From NCBI GenBank assembly GCA_003344405.1, contig NOWV01000065.1:330560-394559 (forward strand): DNA of 64,000 bases. The letters are read 5' to 3'. The DNA comes from Trichoplax sp. H2. Taxonomy: Eukaryota > Placozoa > Uniplacotomia > Trichoplacea. Each line of letters opens with the position of its first letter. Positions within the stretch are counted from its first letter, which is position 1. This document shows, one piece after another, positions 1 through 13,382 of this stretch. The notes beneath the pieces are model-generated. The model did no database searches, was not told the origin of the DNA, and saw only the letters and a program-made list of their open reading frames with translations. The translations under genes and the position numbers were made by a program.

Positions 1-347
1 TCATGAGTCTGTTCGTTAGTATTAACTCCATACTATCCAACACGGAACCTTATGTATATTAAATCATTGGGGAATAGTCGATAGAAATCTCGCAAATAAA
101 TACAATAAGGCTAAAATAATCCATTTCTTGATCTAAATAAATGTTTGATATTACTCTCCAAGGATCACAAATTAATAAAAGGAATCATTCATATTTCTAG
201 TTAATCGACAATCTGTTATACTTTATTTTTAAAGATCAATTGTATAACATCGATTATCTTTGATTCTGATGTTAAGAGTAAAAATGATTTAATTAGTTGT
301 AAAATACTATCTTTAATAGAAATCATTTATTGATAGAAGATTAAGCC

Positions 348-3300
348 ATGCCTAGGAAGAAAACGTCGCCACCAGAAAAGAAAGGATCGAAATTTCTAGC
401 AACTTTTTGTTGCTGCTGTTATTCACCACCAGTAAGTGCCGCTAACGTACAAAGTTACAAGTACTATTTTAATTGAATCAATTTTTTTCGCTCCATTTTA
501 CTGGTACTTAATATTTGGCAGAAGGCTTACCAATTCAATCATCCTCTTATATAATTAGAATACAGTCGCCATTAATTCTTCTCTGATAAACAATATATAA
601 GACTTTCAGGCTGAGTTTTATCATACAGATTAATGAACTTGTCTAGTAAGGCGTTTTAATAACGGCCTGGTACTTTCCTTTTTAGTAACGCTATGCAACA
701 ATTCATTCCTGAACGTAGTTATAAATTGATACTCTACAGAATAAGTAATAAATTCAAATTATAGCATTGTGACGATCCCATTAGACTTTCAAATTGAGTT
801 TTATCATGTAGATTAATGAACTCATTTAGCGAGGTATTTTAATGATTACTTTCCGTTTTAGTTATACGCTATCCAACGATTCATTTCTTTCTTTACAAAA
901 TTGTAAATCGATATTCTACAGAATGAGTAATGTATTCAAATTAACATTTCAATAATCCCAAAAGGCTTTCAGATCGAGATTTATCACGTAGAATAAAGAA
1001 CTTGTCTAAAAATTAGGCTAGGTCTTTACTTTTTCTTCAGTAACGTATCCTACGACTCATTCCCTTCTTATGAAGTTGTAAATTGATATTCTACGGAACA
1101 AGTAATACATTCAAAACATTAGCTTTCAAATAATCTTGTAAGGCTTTCAGACTGAGCTTTATCATGTAGAAGAAGTAACTCTTGTAGAAACTAAACAAGG
1201 CGTTTAATGACTACTTCCCGTTTAGTACGCTATCCAACGATTCATTTCTTTCTATGTGGAGTTGTAAATTGATATTCTACAGAATAAGCAATATATTCAA
1301 ATTAGCATTCTAAACTATATAAAAGAATAATAAATAAGTCAATGAAGCCAAGTGCAATGACTGATTCGTATCTACTATTTCCATAGAAAAAAAAATCAAA
1401 GGAAAAGTCCAAACTATTAAAAAATTCTGCCGTGGATGATGATCGCGATGAACTTACTTCATCTTCTGGTGAACATTACCCGATGGAAGAAAACAGCTGC
1501 TCTAGTCGAAGCCATGGCGATAATGGACCACCTAGCCCAATAACAACTTACGAACAGGTTATTACCAACAGGGAAGAAGAAATCACTTTACCACAAAACT
1601 CTGTAAGTCGACGAATATTGATAAAAATAAAAACAATTAAAAACGCGGAATAGAATTAATCAGGGATGAAAAATAATTCTAATTTCCGTCACAGCTCATT
1701 AATTATCTACTGTAGTGTAAGCAACAACTTTCCATACCGCATTAATGTTCAACAGTAGTAATACTTCCCTGCATGTGTTTACTAACTTTCAACGAGAAAT
1801 AACAATACCATTGATCCGAATCTCCACCTCCATAAAGAAAATACTGTTTCAATAAAGTTGCCTAGTTTCGATCTACTATAATCAGTTAACATTGAAGCGG
1901 TGTTCTCTTTCTCTTCGATCAATGTAGTATGTTACCAGAGCTCTAGACGCTAAAAGCGTTGTTGGCTACTATGGTAAAGTATCAGGTAAAATCGATATGG
2001 ACGATGGAAATAAGCATTATGTCTTCAAGCAATGGAATAATGTGGTAATGAATAAATTACGTTTATATTATTACCTATTAATAGACCTGCATACTGATCA
2101 TAATCATTATTACTGAGCAGATTTTTCAAGATATCAATGTTGGTAAACAAGTAGAAATTTTATTGAGGTGAATTATAATTAAAAGTACATGCCAACATTA
2201 CAATTTATATATTAAAGAAATAGATGCTACTGCTTTACTTGTATTAACAAATGTAAACTGATCATGTAGAATTCGTCATGAAAATATCATTAAAGTCTTG
2301 GTCTATATTAGAAACGATTCATTTGGTGGTGTCTTGGAGGAATATTGTCATATCACACTTCATAATCGTTTATTTGATATTGGGGTAAAATATTTGAAAA
2401 TTGACCGTTAGATAGTATAAAATATTAGAGGTAGAATTAGTAATAATACTAAATATTGAAAGTAGCGCAATCTCATACAAATATTTATGATCTTATTTCA
2501 GCCAACAAATAGTGCTGCAGTCTTAGATTGCTTTCGACGTTATCGTATCTTGTTTGATATTATGATGGCTTTAAAGTATCTGCACGAGAAAAAGATTGTC
2601 CACAATAATATCACCAGGTAATTTGAATTGCAAGACTAACCTCAATCTATCATATTTACTTGAAGATAGAATGCACGATATACCATAATTTATTGATCAC
2701 TAATACCTTCTTTTCTCAATATTGCTTTTTAACATGTTTATATCTGCCGGCTCCTTCTTGAATTTCATTAACTTGGGATTATATAGCTATAATATTTTAT
2801 TAACACAAGAAAATAAAGCTAAATTAACTCATGGCGGTTACCAAAGCATATTTTCGGGAATAGATCGTGCCATAGATAGAACATATTTTAAGACAGTTCC
2901 AACGAAATTGGAATATTACAGTCCTCAAGCACTAACCGGTATTTTACAACCAGAAAATGATATCTATAGCTTTGGTGTGGTAAGTTTTCTTATATTTTGA
3001 GCTATTCATTGCAAGACTGCCCTTACTTAGACATCTACGTAAAGATTACTTCAGAGATATGATATTAAGTGATCTAGTTCACTCCTTTTCGCAATCTTCT
3101 GCACTTATCCCGCAATATACACAGTATATATCCAAAACCTTTAATTCTACTGAATTGGTTGAGCTCAATAAGCATTTGAAACAAAACCACAATACAGGAA
3201 GTAAATAGTGCACTGACAACATTATATGATTTTCTGAATATGTTATCTATCAATTAACTTCCAAAACGATACAGACTATTCTCTCAGGATCATCAAACTA

Positions 3301-4708
3301 TGTCGGCGTGTCTCTGTCTCTATAACAGAATAGGTTATTAATACGAAACGAAATGCAAACTAATTTATAGCTAATATATATCAATATCAAAGTTACATAG
3401 ATACTAGTTTAAAAGTACGCAATTTTCTGTATAAAGATGCAGAAAATGGACAAGATTGTCATCAGAAAGTATGAGTACAAGTTAAATTATCTATAAGAAT
3501 CTACATAAAGTTGGTCAAGTAAATTATCAGTGATATTCAGTTTCTACTTGTGAGCAGATACGGACTTCTTTAACTAAAAGTAACGCATTTCAACAGCTAT
3601 ATCTAAAAATTCATCTTCGAAATAATTAGAAGCGAATGATAAATATTAAATATATTCTGAAAATCTGTACAACCAATTAGTTTCATAATCGAGCATGAAG
3701 TCTTTGCGGTATTCCTGAGCGAAGCGAAGATTTTTAGGCTATTGCGATTCTTATCATGCCCTTTCCAATACATATCTGTCTGAAATTAAAGAGTTTAGTT
3801 TTTAATATAATGTAATATGAGTAGCTAACACTATGACTAATTAATATTATGAAGAATATCAGGTAATGCTCAATTTTATCGATTTTCACTCTCCGATTAC
3901 GCATTTATCCGAAAGTAAATAGTTTAATTTTAAAAAATTACAGCTATGAGGATGATTCTAAAATTAATATTATTACAGAATACCAGGTATCAATTTAGGC
4001 TTTGATTTTGATCTAGATCATTTTGGTTATGGTTATTGGCAACGAGCCGTACCAGCCTAATAATAAGCAATACCGTTATGCGGTAAGTTGAACTTTTAAA
4101 CTATTCATGATAGAAAGATTACAATTGTTAAGTATTAGTAAAAGGTTAACCTTAGCAAAAGTTTTCTCTCATGATAAAAAACTTTAGATGTAAACAATTA
4201 ACAGCTGTTGCAATTACTATCCAGTGAATGATTACAAATTGCTTTGTGCCATTATGATGAATAACATTACGTATTCACAAATCATTACTTTAACACATAT
4301 TTTAAATTATTATGATCGCCTATACAGATGCGGGTATTAAGAGAAGATTCAGATTGGTCCATGTTAAAAGATTTTAGGATTAAATGGCCTAAAAATCAAG
4401 TATATCCTTCGCGAAAAACATTTCGCAAAGTTCTATTAAGAACTGCTTATGAATGTGTTAAAAAGAATAAAAATTCAAGACCAACATTAAATGATGTAAG
4501 ACAAAGCTTTCCATAATTATTTCCGTTGTCATCCAATTTATTAGATGATATTAATCATTGATTTAAGTGTATCCTAATCACCATTGATCTGTAACAGAAA
4601 TAAAATTGTTACGATTACAACTTGATTAATGGAGATACTTATTTTAATTCTTTCTTTTAGCTAATTGAGAAATTTATCAAGTACGAAGCACGGTACTTCC
4701 AAGAATGA
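348..4708 (+). CDS. Pseudokinase A, membrane-anchor-like N terminus (10 exons)
   Basis: Spliced model of about 389 residues. Exons: 348-431, 1387-1602, 1928-2044, 2121-2167, 2270-2384, 2502-2617, 2787-2979, 4017-4082, 4328-4495, 4661-4708. The protein starts with a basic stretch (MPRKK) and a CCCC run near residues 21-24, a likely S-acylation site (inference). An acidic, serine-rich linker follows, then a kinase fold from about residue 101. The glycine loop is degenerate (VVGYYGKV). The beta3 lysine is kept (FKQW, K134), but the alphaC glutamate is Q. The catalytic HRD is HNN (227-229) and DFG is HGG (247-249). The APE glutamate is missing, while DIYSFG is kept. It should therefore be catalytically dead. 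The next gene is a paralogue with the same intron phases, which strongly supports the model. The closest kinase group is unclear; the fold looks TKL/tyrosine-kinase-like. Confidence 0.8.
598..1318. repeat. Intronic minisatellite, about 4 x 180 bp
   Basis: The first intron of pseudokinase A holds about four diverged copies. Each begins near GGCTTTCAGACTGAGTTTTA and ends near a run resembling ATTCTACAGAATAAGTAAT. Copies start near 601, 783, 963 and 1141. Confidence 0.85.
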
Positions 4709-7700
4709 TCTAATGTAAATGAATTTACATTCAAGGCCAATTATTTGTTGATCGACAACGATATCAAATTTGAACGTAGATTGTGATGTAGGATTACCTA
4801 AACTTAATCTTTTGGACTGAAGAAAGCCTAATTATCAATATTTCAAATGCCATGATGTTGAACTATTTCAAATCATGATATTAAATTATCCGTATTACAT
4901 CTGCATTTTTTAATTCTGTTTTAATATTCTCTATACAACATTGGATTTTATTTGTACCTTAAAATTGAAGTTGAATTAAGGATGGTTACTTTGTTAGCTA
5001 AATTTGGGGCTAATCTTGTTTTGCTACTAGTAACTGGTATAATTTCTAATTTCAATTTCCGATTGGGACTATGCTTAACCAATACTGTTTTTAATAATTA
5101 AATAATCATCATTATATATCGTATTTAACAATTGGATTATCGACCTAACATTATTTCTCTTTAAGATCTATCATTAGGGTTAATTGTAAGTAAATGTTTA
5201 AAAAGGAACTCTATCTTCCCGCGGTACTTTTACCGAATATTTGGCTTGACTAGCATATTTGACAATATAGAAAGGAATTATTTTGTAGATCTCGCCAACA
5301 CTATAGACAGACTGATTGATCTATTCACCTACGATATTTCTTTTATTTCACAATTTATAAATTTTATTACAATACGAAGTTCCCATAAATGGCAGCCTTC
5401 AGCTTATCACTTGCTTTAATAGATATGCTTTCCTTTTAAATTTAGATATCAATTCGTGAAAAATATGTAGACTAGATTAAAAATAAATGCATCATGCTTA
5501 GTACTGTATACTCTGCATTGTCAATCAGCACGTAACTTTAATTACGGTAATTTGTTCAGATAGAATACCGTACAAGTTTTCAGGTTTTATTCAGCAACAT
5601 ACCTTGGAAAATGAAGATTTGATGAAACTAATATGGTTTTCAAGATAGATTAGAAAGTACTTTTACTTTAACCATCTTAACTTGATACAAGGTTGTACCC
5701 ACTCTTTCATGATTGCAGCTGAAATTCGTTAAATCATACTATTCAGTATTCACATTATATCGGATCTGTATGTTATCCATCTGTGCAGCATGAACGCGTA
5801 TTTTGCGATCGATAGAAGATGAGAATTAAATTCACAATTTTCCATTTAATGGTTAACTAATTTAATGATGCTAAACCTGGCTGCTCTGATTAACAGTGAA
5901 TCAATTGCAATTCATTATTGCAGATATGATAAATTATAGTCATTGCCAACTGAAACTCGTAGCAAGCCTATATTCATTATCCTCATCCTATCAACTTTTC
6001 TCATCGATAATAATGTACTGTAGAACATATACATCTGATAATAAGAGAAAAAGAAAATATGGTATCACATACGCCCATGCTATTAACTTTTTTCATAATC
6101 TAAATATCGCATTTAATGGTTCCTATTAAACTGCTAATGGTTAGTGATTCGAATGGGAGTACATGAAATTAAATCTTTTCACGTTGTTTTTTATAAAGTA
6201 GAATATGATTAAATCTGATGGAGATCAACTTTATTACCACAAGGCTTTATTTCAGTAACCACTCTAATAAGATAAAATCTCTCCATGTTGATTACTTAAA
6301 ATTAGAAAATCGTCGTGATTTACTACAAAACTTTTTGATAACCATACAGGAGATAATGCTGTTATATTTTTAATACACAACGGATGCAACATCTAGACTA
6401 TACTCTTTGTAGAGGGTTAGATTTTCAATTATCCTCGATAGTAGAATGAACGAATCTGACTGTATAGAGAAAATTATTATTAAAATATTCAGCAAACATA
6501 ATGAGGCTAACAAACAGATTAAGAGAGGATCACAATCGATTTTGAGAAAGATTTAAATCGACTAGTCCAATAGTAATGTTATCCAGTCAAATTAGCATAC
6601 AAACAGTTCAATGCTGACTATTCGTCTCAATCTATTTATTAATATCTCTCTGATATGGTAATATGAAAGATTGATTATAGCTGGCCAATTTATACCGAAA
6701 TCGGTACTCGTAGGAAAGGAAAAAAAGTTAACGGGATAGAAAGACAAGTGATAATTTTGGCAATAACAATGTCAATCGATTTAATAGAACGATAAGTGGA
6801 CTTATCTTTATAAAATTGTGAATTAACACAATCGCCAAATAATTCAATCTTAAAGTTATCCAATTTGCATTTCTTTATTGGTAGATAATGGCTGAAATAG
6901 AGATTAAGTTTATAAATTTTATGTTTTCTTAATCATTAGATAACTTAATTTCGAGGTTAAGGTATGTAAATACATTTCTTTATTGATAGATAATAGCTGA
7001 GATAGAGTTATTAAGTTTATGAGATTTATGTTTTCTTAATCATTAAATGACTTAATTTTAATGATACAGTATCTAAATGCATTTCTTTATTGATAGATAA
7101 TGGCTGAGATAGAGTTATTAAGTTTGTGAGTTTTATGTTTTCTAAATCGTTAGATAACTTAATTTTAATGATATCGTATCCAAATGCGCTTTCTTTATTT
7201 AATAGATAATAACTCAGATAGAGCGATTAAGTTTACGAGTTTAATGTTTTCCTAATCATCGCGTATTTCAATTTTAAGGTTACGGTATCCAAATACGCTT
7301 CTTTATAGATGGATAATGACTCCGATAACCTGATTATGTTAATAAGTGATTCATCGTAGTTCTATTTCATACTTCATTAAATATAGCTACTCGTAGTAGT
7401 ACATAGACATAAACAAACTGCAATCAACTTGATCAACAAAGAAATTAGAAGTTAATTGACTTAGCCTACAGTAAAATTGCAGAAAATGAAGATGATGGAA
7501 ATTATCAAAACCAATGACCGTTAAATACTAACAAATTTCTGGGTTGTTTATTGTTAAAATCATTTTTAACTCTGATGTATCAACTAAATCGTACGATTAC
7601 GGTCAATATTAGTTGTATCTTTTCCATAAATAGTAAGAGATTGATAGATTAAAAGATAATCACATTAAGTATCAATTGTTACAAATGATCGAATTCATCA

Positions 7701-8731
7701 TTGGACCAATAAAAGATCTAGTTTTCGATCATGTTGATCTTACGCATAATTTTGTTTATTTTGTTAATTCGGCTGTCTTTAACGTCACCGAACGCATAGG
7801 ATACTTTCATCCCTATAAGTAATATTTCATTTCTAGTGTTTTTAATTTGTGTTTTGGATTAAAAGTCCTCTTCAACTTAAGCTTAATTGTTATCGCAGAC
7901 TATTTTAAACTGCAAACGGATTAAATATTCGTTGAAGATTCCTTCCTTGGCTGTTGAACATTTTGTCGACATTATCGATAAACAGTTTGAAAAAAATAAA
8001 TGTAAGTAGACGGTCCTCCAGATCAGCATTCCAATATCTATGCTATCAAATCTCGGTGATTATGCCATCGTATCGTTTTTATCATACCTTTTTTCGCACT
8101 TTATTGATGGAAAAATGAGTTGAGAGCTAGCTGAAGGATAGCCCGAAAACATCATATCTCTTAAAACAGTTTTGCGTTTACTTTGAAGAATGGCTATTAT
8201 CTGATTAACGCAAAGCTTCTATTTTAATTAACATCATTTAATAGCTTATAATATAGTTCATATTGTACGAAGAAGGCATTTTTTACCTAGCTACAACGTC
8301 TATAATGCCCTTTACACAACTCAAAATAGAAATGTCTTTCTACTGTTAGCGATTACATCATGTTATTCTTCTGCCATTCGTAGTTATCTTGCTAATTTAA
8401 TTTTATCAACTAGTAATATTATTATTGATATCCTAAAGTTATGCCTTTATTAATTTCAAAATTTATATGAGGATAATTCTGTATAAGTAATTCTATGCAG
8501 CTTTATATAAGTCTAAATTAAGAAGTATTTACTTGACAGAGGACAAGAATTCTTTTTAATTGATGCGTAAATTATAAAGATCTGGGATAATATTAATAGG
8601 GTTTTAAGATATTACAATGATTTAATGATCAATGACATTAATCGAATCAACTTAAGCTGATCATAACATAAAATTGTAATCCTATCAATTTTTGCCTATC
8701 TATCTAAAATTGAAGAAATTTAAGAAAACCG
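4709..8731. other. Spacer between the pseudokinase genes
   Basis: This 4 kb AT-rich spacer has no recognisable exon on either strand. Open frames are short and show no family motifs. Its only structure is the tandem repeat at 6868-7335. The promoter of the downstream pseudokinase presumably lies near its right end, but no clear core element was seen. Confidence 0.6.
6868..7335. repeat. Tandem repeat, about 4.3 x 108 bp
   Basis: Each unit begins near CATTTCTTTATTGATAGATA, continues through ATGGCTGAGATAGAG, and ends near a run resembling GATATCGTATCCAAAT. Units start near 6868, 6976, 7080, 7190 and 7298; the last one is partial. Confidence 0.85.
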
Positions 8732-11700
8732 ATGGAAAAAAATTCTGATAACGAAGAGCCAAAAACCACAATATGTTGCTGCTGTTTTACCAAGGTTAGT
8801 TTGATCTATTGCTTATAATAAGATTGTTAAACAACTGCTATTGCAATATAATAAATTAACTGAAAAGTTATTCTGTAATACGAGTGTATGTGTTATATAT
8901 CATGATATTAATCACAATCAACAATAAATCTTGGTCATCACTTTTCACTCCATTTTTATTATGGTTTTCATCATATTTCTTTTGGTATGAAATCTGTGAT
9001 AATAATCCATAATAGACTCTAGAGTGTAAATCTTTTCAAATCAAGATTTTATATCATCGGTTACTAATATCGCAACCTTCAAAACGTAAATCACAATTAC
9101 TAAAATTACAACCCTATCCAAGTTAATTGAACATTCAAAATTAAATACTCATATATGAATGCATTCAGTATTGATAGCATTGGAATAATCGCCGTGCCAC
9201 TCGATTAAAAATGCCTCATTTTACATTAAAATTTGAATTTGTTATCATCCGAATAAGCAGCAGATTGTTAAAGCTGTAACAACTTTTCGGTAGCTTTCGT
9301 TTCAATTTCTTACTGAAATTCACAAGAAAATTTTGTTCACTTTTTTTGTCTCATTAATCGCTTAATTTTTGAACTTTAACAGCGAAATAAGAAACAGACT
9401 ACGTACCAGCAAAAACTGATCGTTTATCGTTCACGAAATACAGAAAATGACCAGTTGCTCATGTCTGATAGTGGTGTATCATTATATAGTGATTCTGATG
9501 CTGAAAGTACCATCGATGGAGTTGTAGAATCTTCAAATTGTTCAACCCAAGAAACAGATCGTAGAGATGATGAACCAGAAGTAGCTGAATCTAAAGTGCT
9601 ATTAGAAAAGGTACGTGATTACTGGCGATTAAATTAATTTACTCCTTGAGAATCGCTCTCATGCATAAATCAGTATGGCCCATGTTGTGAACGTGTCTCC
9701 CCTACCCCTATCTGAAATAGCGTCGTCTGTATATATCTATAAAGGTTACTAATGTTAGCGGCTTGCAAGAGAAATTTTTCGTGATTTCTCTCCAAAGTCC
9801 CTGCTTAAGTACTTATGGACGCCATCGTTGAATACTTGCAACTGTACTTGAGTTTACTCCATTACTATAGGGCGAGTATACGTTGTGCCATGGACTACTA
9901 GATATATCTCTATCAGTGACTACTCAACTAAGATTCGCCCTCCCCTCCAAGCTGCAACTAAACATTTTTTCCCTTATGCTACAAAGAAAAAACAGAGACT
10001 ACTTCAGATTTCCCCTGCAAGCTTTGAGGAGGAAATCTTAGCTGAGTAGTCCTATTCTTCGTGTTCCCTTGTTACCGCCATTACTGCTAAAGCCCGGCCA
10101 GTTTCATCCTGTACGTTTTTGTATGGGCAATTCTTAACATGACTTGAAAAGAAGGTCTGTAGTAAATGCTACCTGGAAATTTTGCTGTCGACAGTAAAAC
10201 ATGTCTATTTGCCAAGCTAATTGCGTTGTTGCATAATTTCTAACTGTTAATTACAAACATTTCCTATGAGTTTTTATATACGTTTCAACACTCAGGACAG
10301 TGCTACCTACTACTATAAATTTCACTACACAGTACTTTAATGTCAGTATTAACCATACCCATAATCCAGTACATTAATTACTCAGATCACTGTATACTAT
10401 TCTCCTTGACGGTAAGCTCAGTGATTTAGACTCGTCTTGAGACTCTGAAAAATTTCAGGATTTCTATTTAGGTTATTCTTCGAGAAGTATACACCGAGCG
10501 GCCAATAACAGAGCTGATCTATAACGTCGATAATTCGTATACTGCAGACAAGAGACGCCAATCCATTAGCTAGTAATGCACCGTATACTGACCAAATCTC
10601 ATTTACATTTTAGCGATCATATTATATACTATACCATACTAGTACATTGACTAGTGGCCCATAGCCAATATTCAATTGGCTACCCTCAAATTGGGAGTAG
10701 TTCATTGTAAATTCATTGCATGTGTATGTGCATCACTGAGGAATAAATCGATTTAACAGGTCGAATTGAGTTGATTTACACCAACGAGAGAGAGAGCAAG
10801 GGAATAGACTACCGTGATATCAACTAGTGCGAAATGATAACTATAATGGAGGGAAGAATTAGTAAGGCAGTAGTGCAAGATAATCAACTCAGTAACAAAT
10901 CGTAACCAATTCTAAGGTTTGGCCCCTATTGAGATGCATCACATTGGATAAAAAAGTTGGCAGAGCCAACCTGTTGTAGTACTGGAGATGTTTTTTGTCG
11001 TAAGGTATAACTGAGAATAAAATGTTATATTTTGCAACAGGTCAAATAAATACAGCATATATATATAGTGTAGAGTTGTAGCTATTAGTTTCAGGGATAA
11101 AGAGTAGAATCATCGACGTTCACGTCCAAGCCAATGGGTTGTAGGCTAGTGCAACCTAATTCCATTATATTACAACTTATCACATTTACCTGCATATAAA
11201 TATTGATAAATTATACTACGAGCGATCAAAGTACTCCTATACACTAATTATTCTACATATATGTAAAAATCCATTTTATTCTCTATATATATATATGTTA
11301 TATATATATTTTGCTGTATCTAAATCTAATTTATTCTCAGTTACTGTACATAATAAAAATCGACAGATATTCATGGAAAATTGAAATTAAATGTTAGAAA
11401 AAAGTACTCCTTCACGTATGCTAATATTTCTATATATAAATCGAATTTATTCGCCGTTACTATGCAAATCAAAATCTGTAGGACATTCATCGGAAATTTA
11501 AATTAAACGTTAGAGAAGGTTATTTTGGGCAAGTCTTTCGAGTCACTGATAGTACTGATCAGTATCGTCCTTATGCCTTTAAGCAATGGAATAATAAAGT
11601 AAGTAACTTATGCAGATTACCATGACTAATGCATAAAAAATGACTGATTTGATGAAATTCTTCTTAAGTAGATGAATTGATATCAACAGCATCCAGCTAC

Positions 11701-13382
11701 AATTACCTTTTAATACTCATACCATGATTCTAAATTTATGCCCTTTAGATACTAAAGGCAGATATCACAACAGAAGAAATCGAGACTTTAAAAAGGTCAG
11801 TAAGAACCACAGGCGAAATTCAAAAGTTAATAAATCAGATAAACCACATTAATAGCAACTATAAATAGAAAGTATAGCTATAGTTATACCGGAATGACGA
11901 CAATTCGATTATTAATAAGGTGCAAACAAATTGCTGACCATGAGAATCGCAATTATCTCTTAATGCTGTAGCATGAACCATCCTAATATTGTTCGAGTCT
12001 ATCAATATTATCAAAATAAAACACTTCATGGTGTTATTGAAGAATACTGCTATTACAGCTTACACTTTGTCATGCTTAAGGTAACTGATAAATTATTCTT
12101 TCATTTCAATTTATCAATTTATTATCCTCTATTGCTTGTTAAATCGCATTGTAATAAAGAAAATATAGGCCTTTGCTGACTATTTTATTCTTGATGCTAG
12201 TCTCCTAAAGAAGTTCTATCCTGCCACGATCGAGTTCGAATCCTGCTATCCATATCTCGAGCTCTAAATTATCTGCATAACCGTGACATTGTACATAATA
12301 ACTTAACAAGGTATCAATTGATTATCAACAAATTGTTTCAATAATTGAAATACCAGCTGAATGAATTCTTTTCAATGAATCTATTTCCAGCGATAATATA
12401 CTTATTAATCGTGAAAATGTCATCAAAATTAGCCATGGCGGATATCACAGTATTTTCAACCACGTCAATCGTGAAATTATAGCTAACGATCTGCGATTTA
12501 AATGCCATGCTCAAGGCTATTACAGCAAGGCTGCACTACATGGTAAAGTGCAATTCGATAACGATGTCTACAGTTTCGGAGCCGTAAGTTTTATTATATG
12601 CTTGTAGCTTAGCTAGATTATCTAAAGTAAAAGTGTAGACAGTATTCCCTCAGTTGAGTACAATTTCAAGTTAGGCCAAATTGCAGTAAATCTGCTATAA
12701 TTAGCTCTAATAAATGCTGAGCTATAATTGACAATAAATCTATTCAGCACGTACTTTCATGCTGCAAGAGGAGAAATAGAATAAGCAACTCATATTATAT
12801 ACTGCTTGATTAGGCTTTATTTTTAATGGTAAGAGGTGAGGAATATTATAGTGGAGAACAAGAATATCTACAGAACGTAAGTTAAGCTTCAATGGGTACA
12901 ACACATAATGTATCTAATTCATCTTGATCAGATGTTATTCATATTGCAAAGATTAATTTATCTAAGTATACAACTATGATATATCATCAACATTTCGCTT
13001 TAATACAACTTTAGAAAGATTTACTGAAGTCTGAATCCAACTGGTCCCAATTAAGAGATACACGTATCGTTTATTGGCCTAAACTGCCTACATCATGGTC
13101 ATCCCTACGTACTTTATCAGGTAAAGCTTCTGGTAAAAATCTCAGAAAGGACATGTTAAAATTATCAAGGCGTTGTCTCAAACAAGTACGATCAAGACCT
13201 CGAACAATCAGCCAAGTAAGTTGTTATTAAAGTTGATCAAGTTTAATGAATATTCTTAGTAATTAAGAGCAGAAAGTTTGAACGCATTTGAGTAAAAAAA
13301 GGATAGTTTTCTTAATTATTATCTGCGTATTTCTTCCTAGGTAAAGGCTAAGATAGAAAATTGGGAATTGATCTATTTCTAA
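8732..13382 (+). CDS. Pseudokinase B, tandem paralogue of pseudokinase A (10 exons)
   Basis: Spliced model of about 390 residues. Exons: 8732-8794, 9383-9610, 11482-11598, 11749-11795, 11972-12080, 12201-12310, 12391-12583, 12814-12876, 13015-13215, 13341-13382. Exon number and every intron phase match the upstream gene; exons 3, 4 and 7 have identical lengths (117, 47 and 193 nt). A short acidic N terminus precedes CCCC (residues 16-19), then a Ser/Asp-rich linker. The kinase fold starts near residue 105: degenerate loop REGYFGQV, beta3 lysine K131, and an alphaC glutamate in the segment leading to MNHPNIVRV. HRD is HNN (220-222), DFG is HGG (240-242), APE is lost, and DVYSFG is kept. Unlike the neighbour, the lysine-glutamate pair is complete, so nucleotide binding may persist (inference), but phosphotransfer should not. 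Confidence 0.82.
9611..11481 (+). other. Long intron 2 of pseudokinase B
   Basis: This 1.9 kb intron has no coding signal. It holds one arm of a short palindromic element at 9888-9903 (CCATGGACTACTAGAT) and ends in a local tandem duplication at 11306-11518. Confidence 0.55.
11306..11518. repeat. 116-bp tandem duplication spanning the exon 3 splice acceptor
   Basis: Two diverged copies sit head to tail. The right copy supplies the acceptor and the first codons of exon 3 of pseudokinase B (GACATTCATCGGAAATTTAA). The left copy has a matching run (GATATTCATGGAAAATTGAA) after a CAG, but lies in the intron and does not lead into the rest of the exon. Confidence 0.75.

Noticed and set aside
4496-4516. 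Pseudokinase A ending at the stop at 4516
   Set aside because: The donor GTAAGA at 4496 and a final exon at 4661-4708 give a C-terminal helix that matches the paralogue's last exon.
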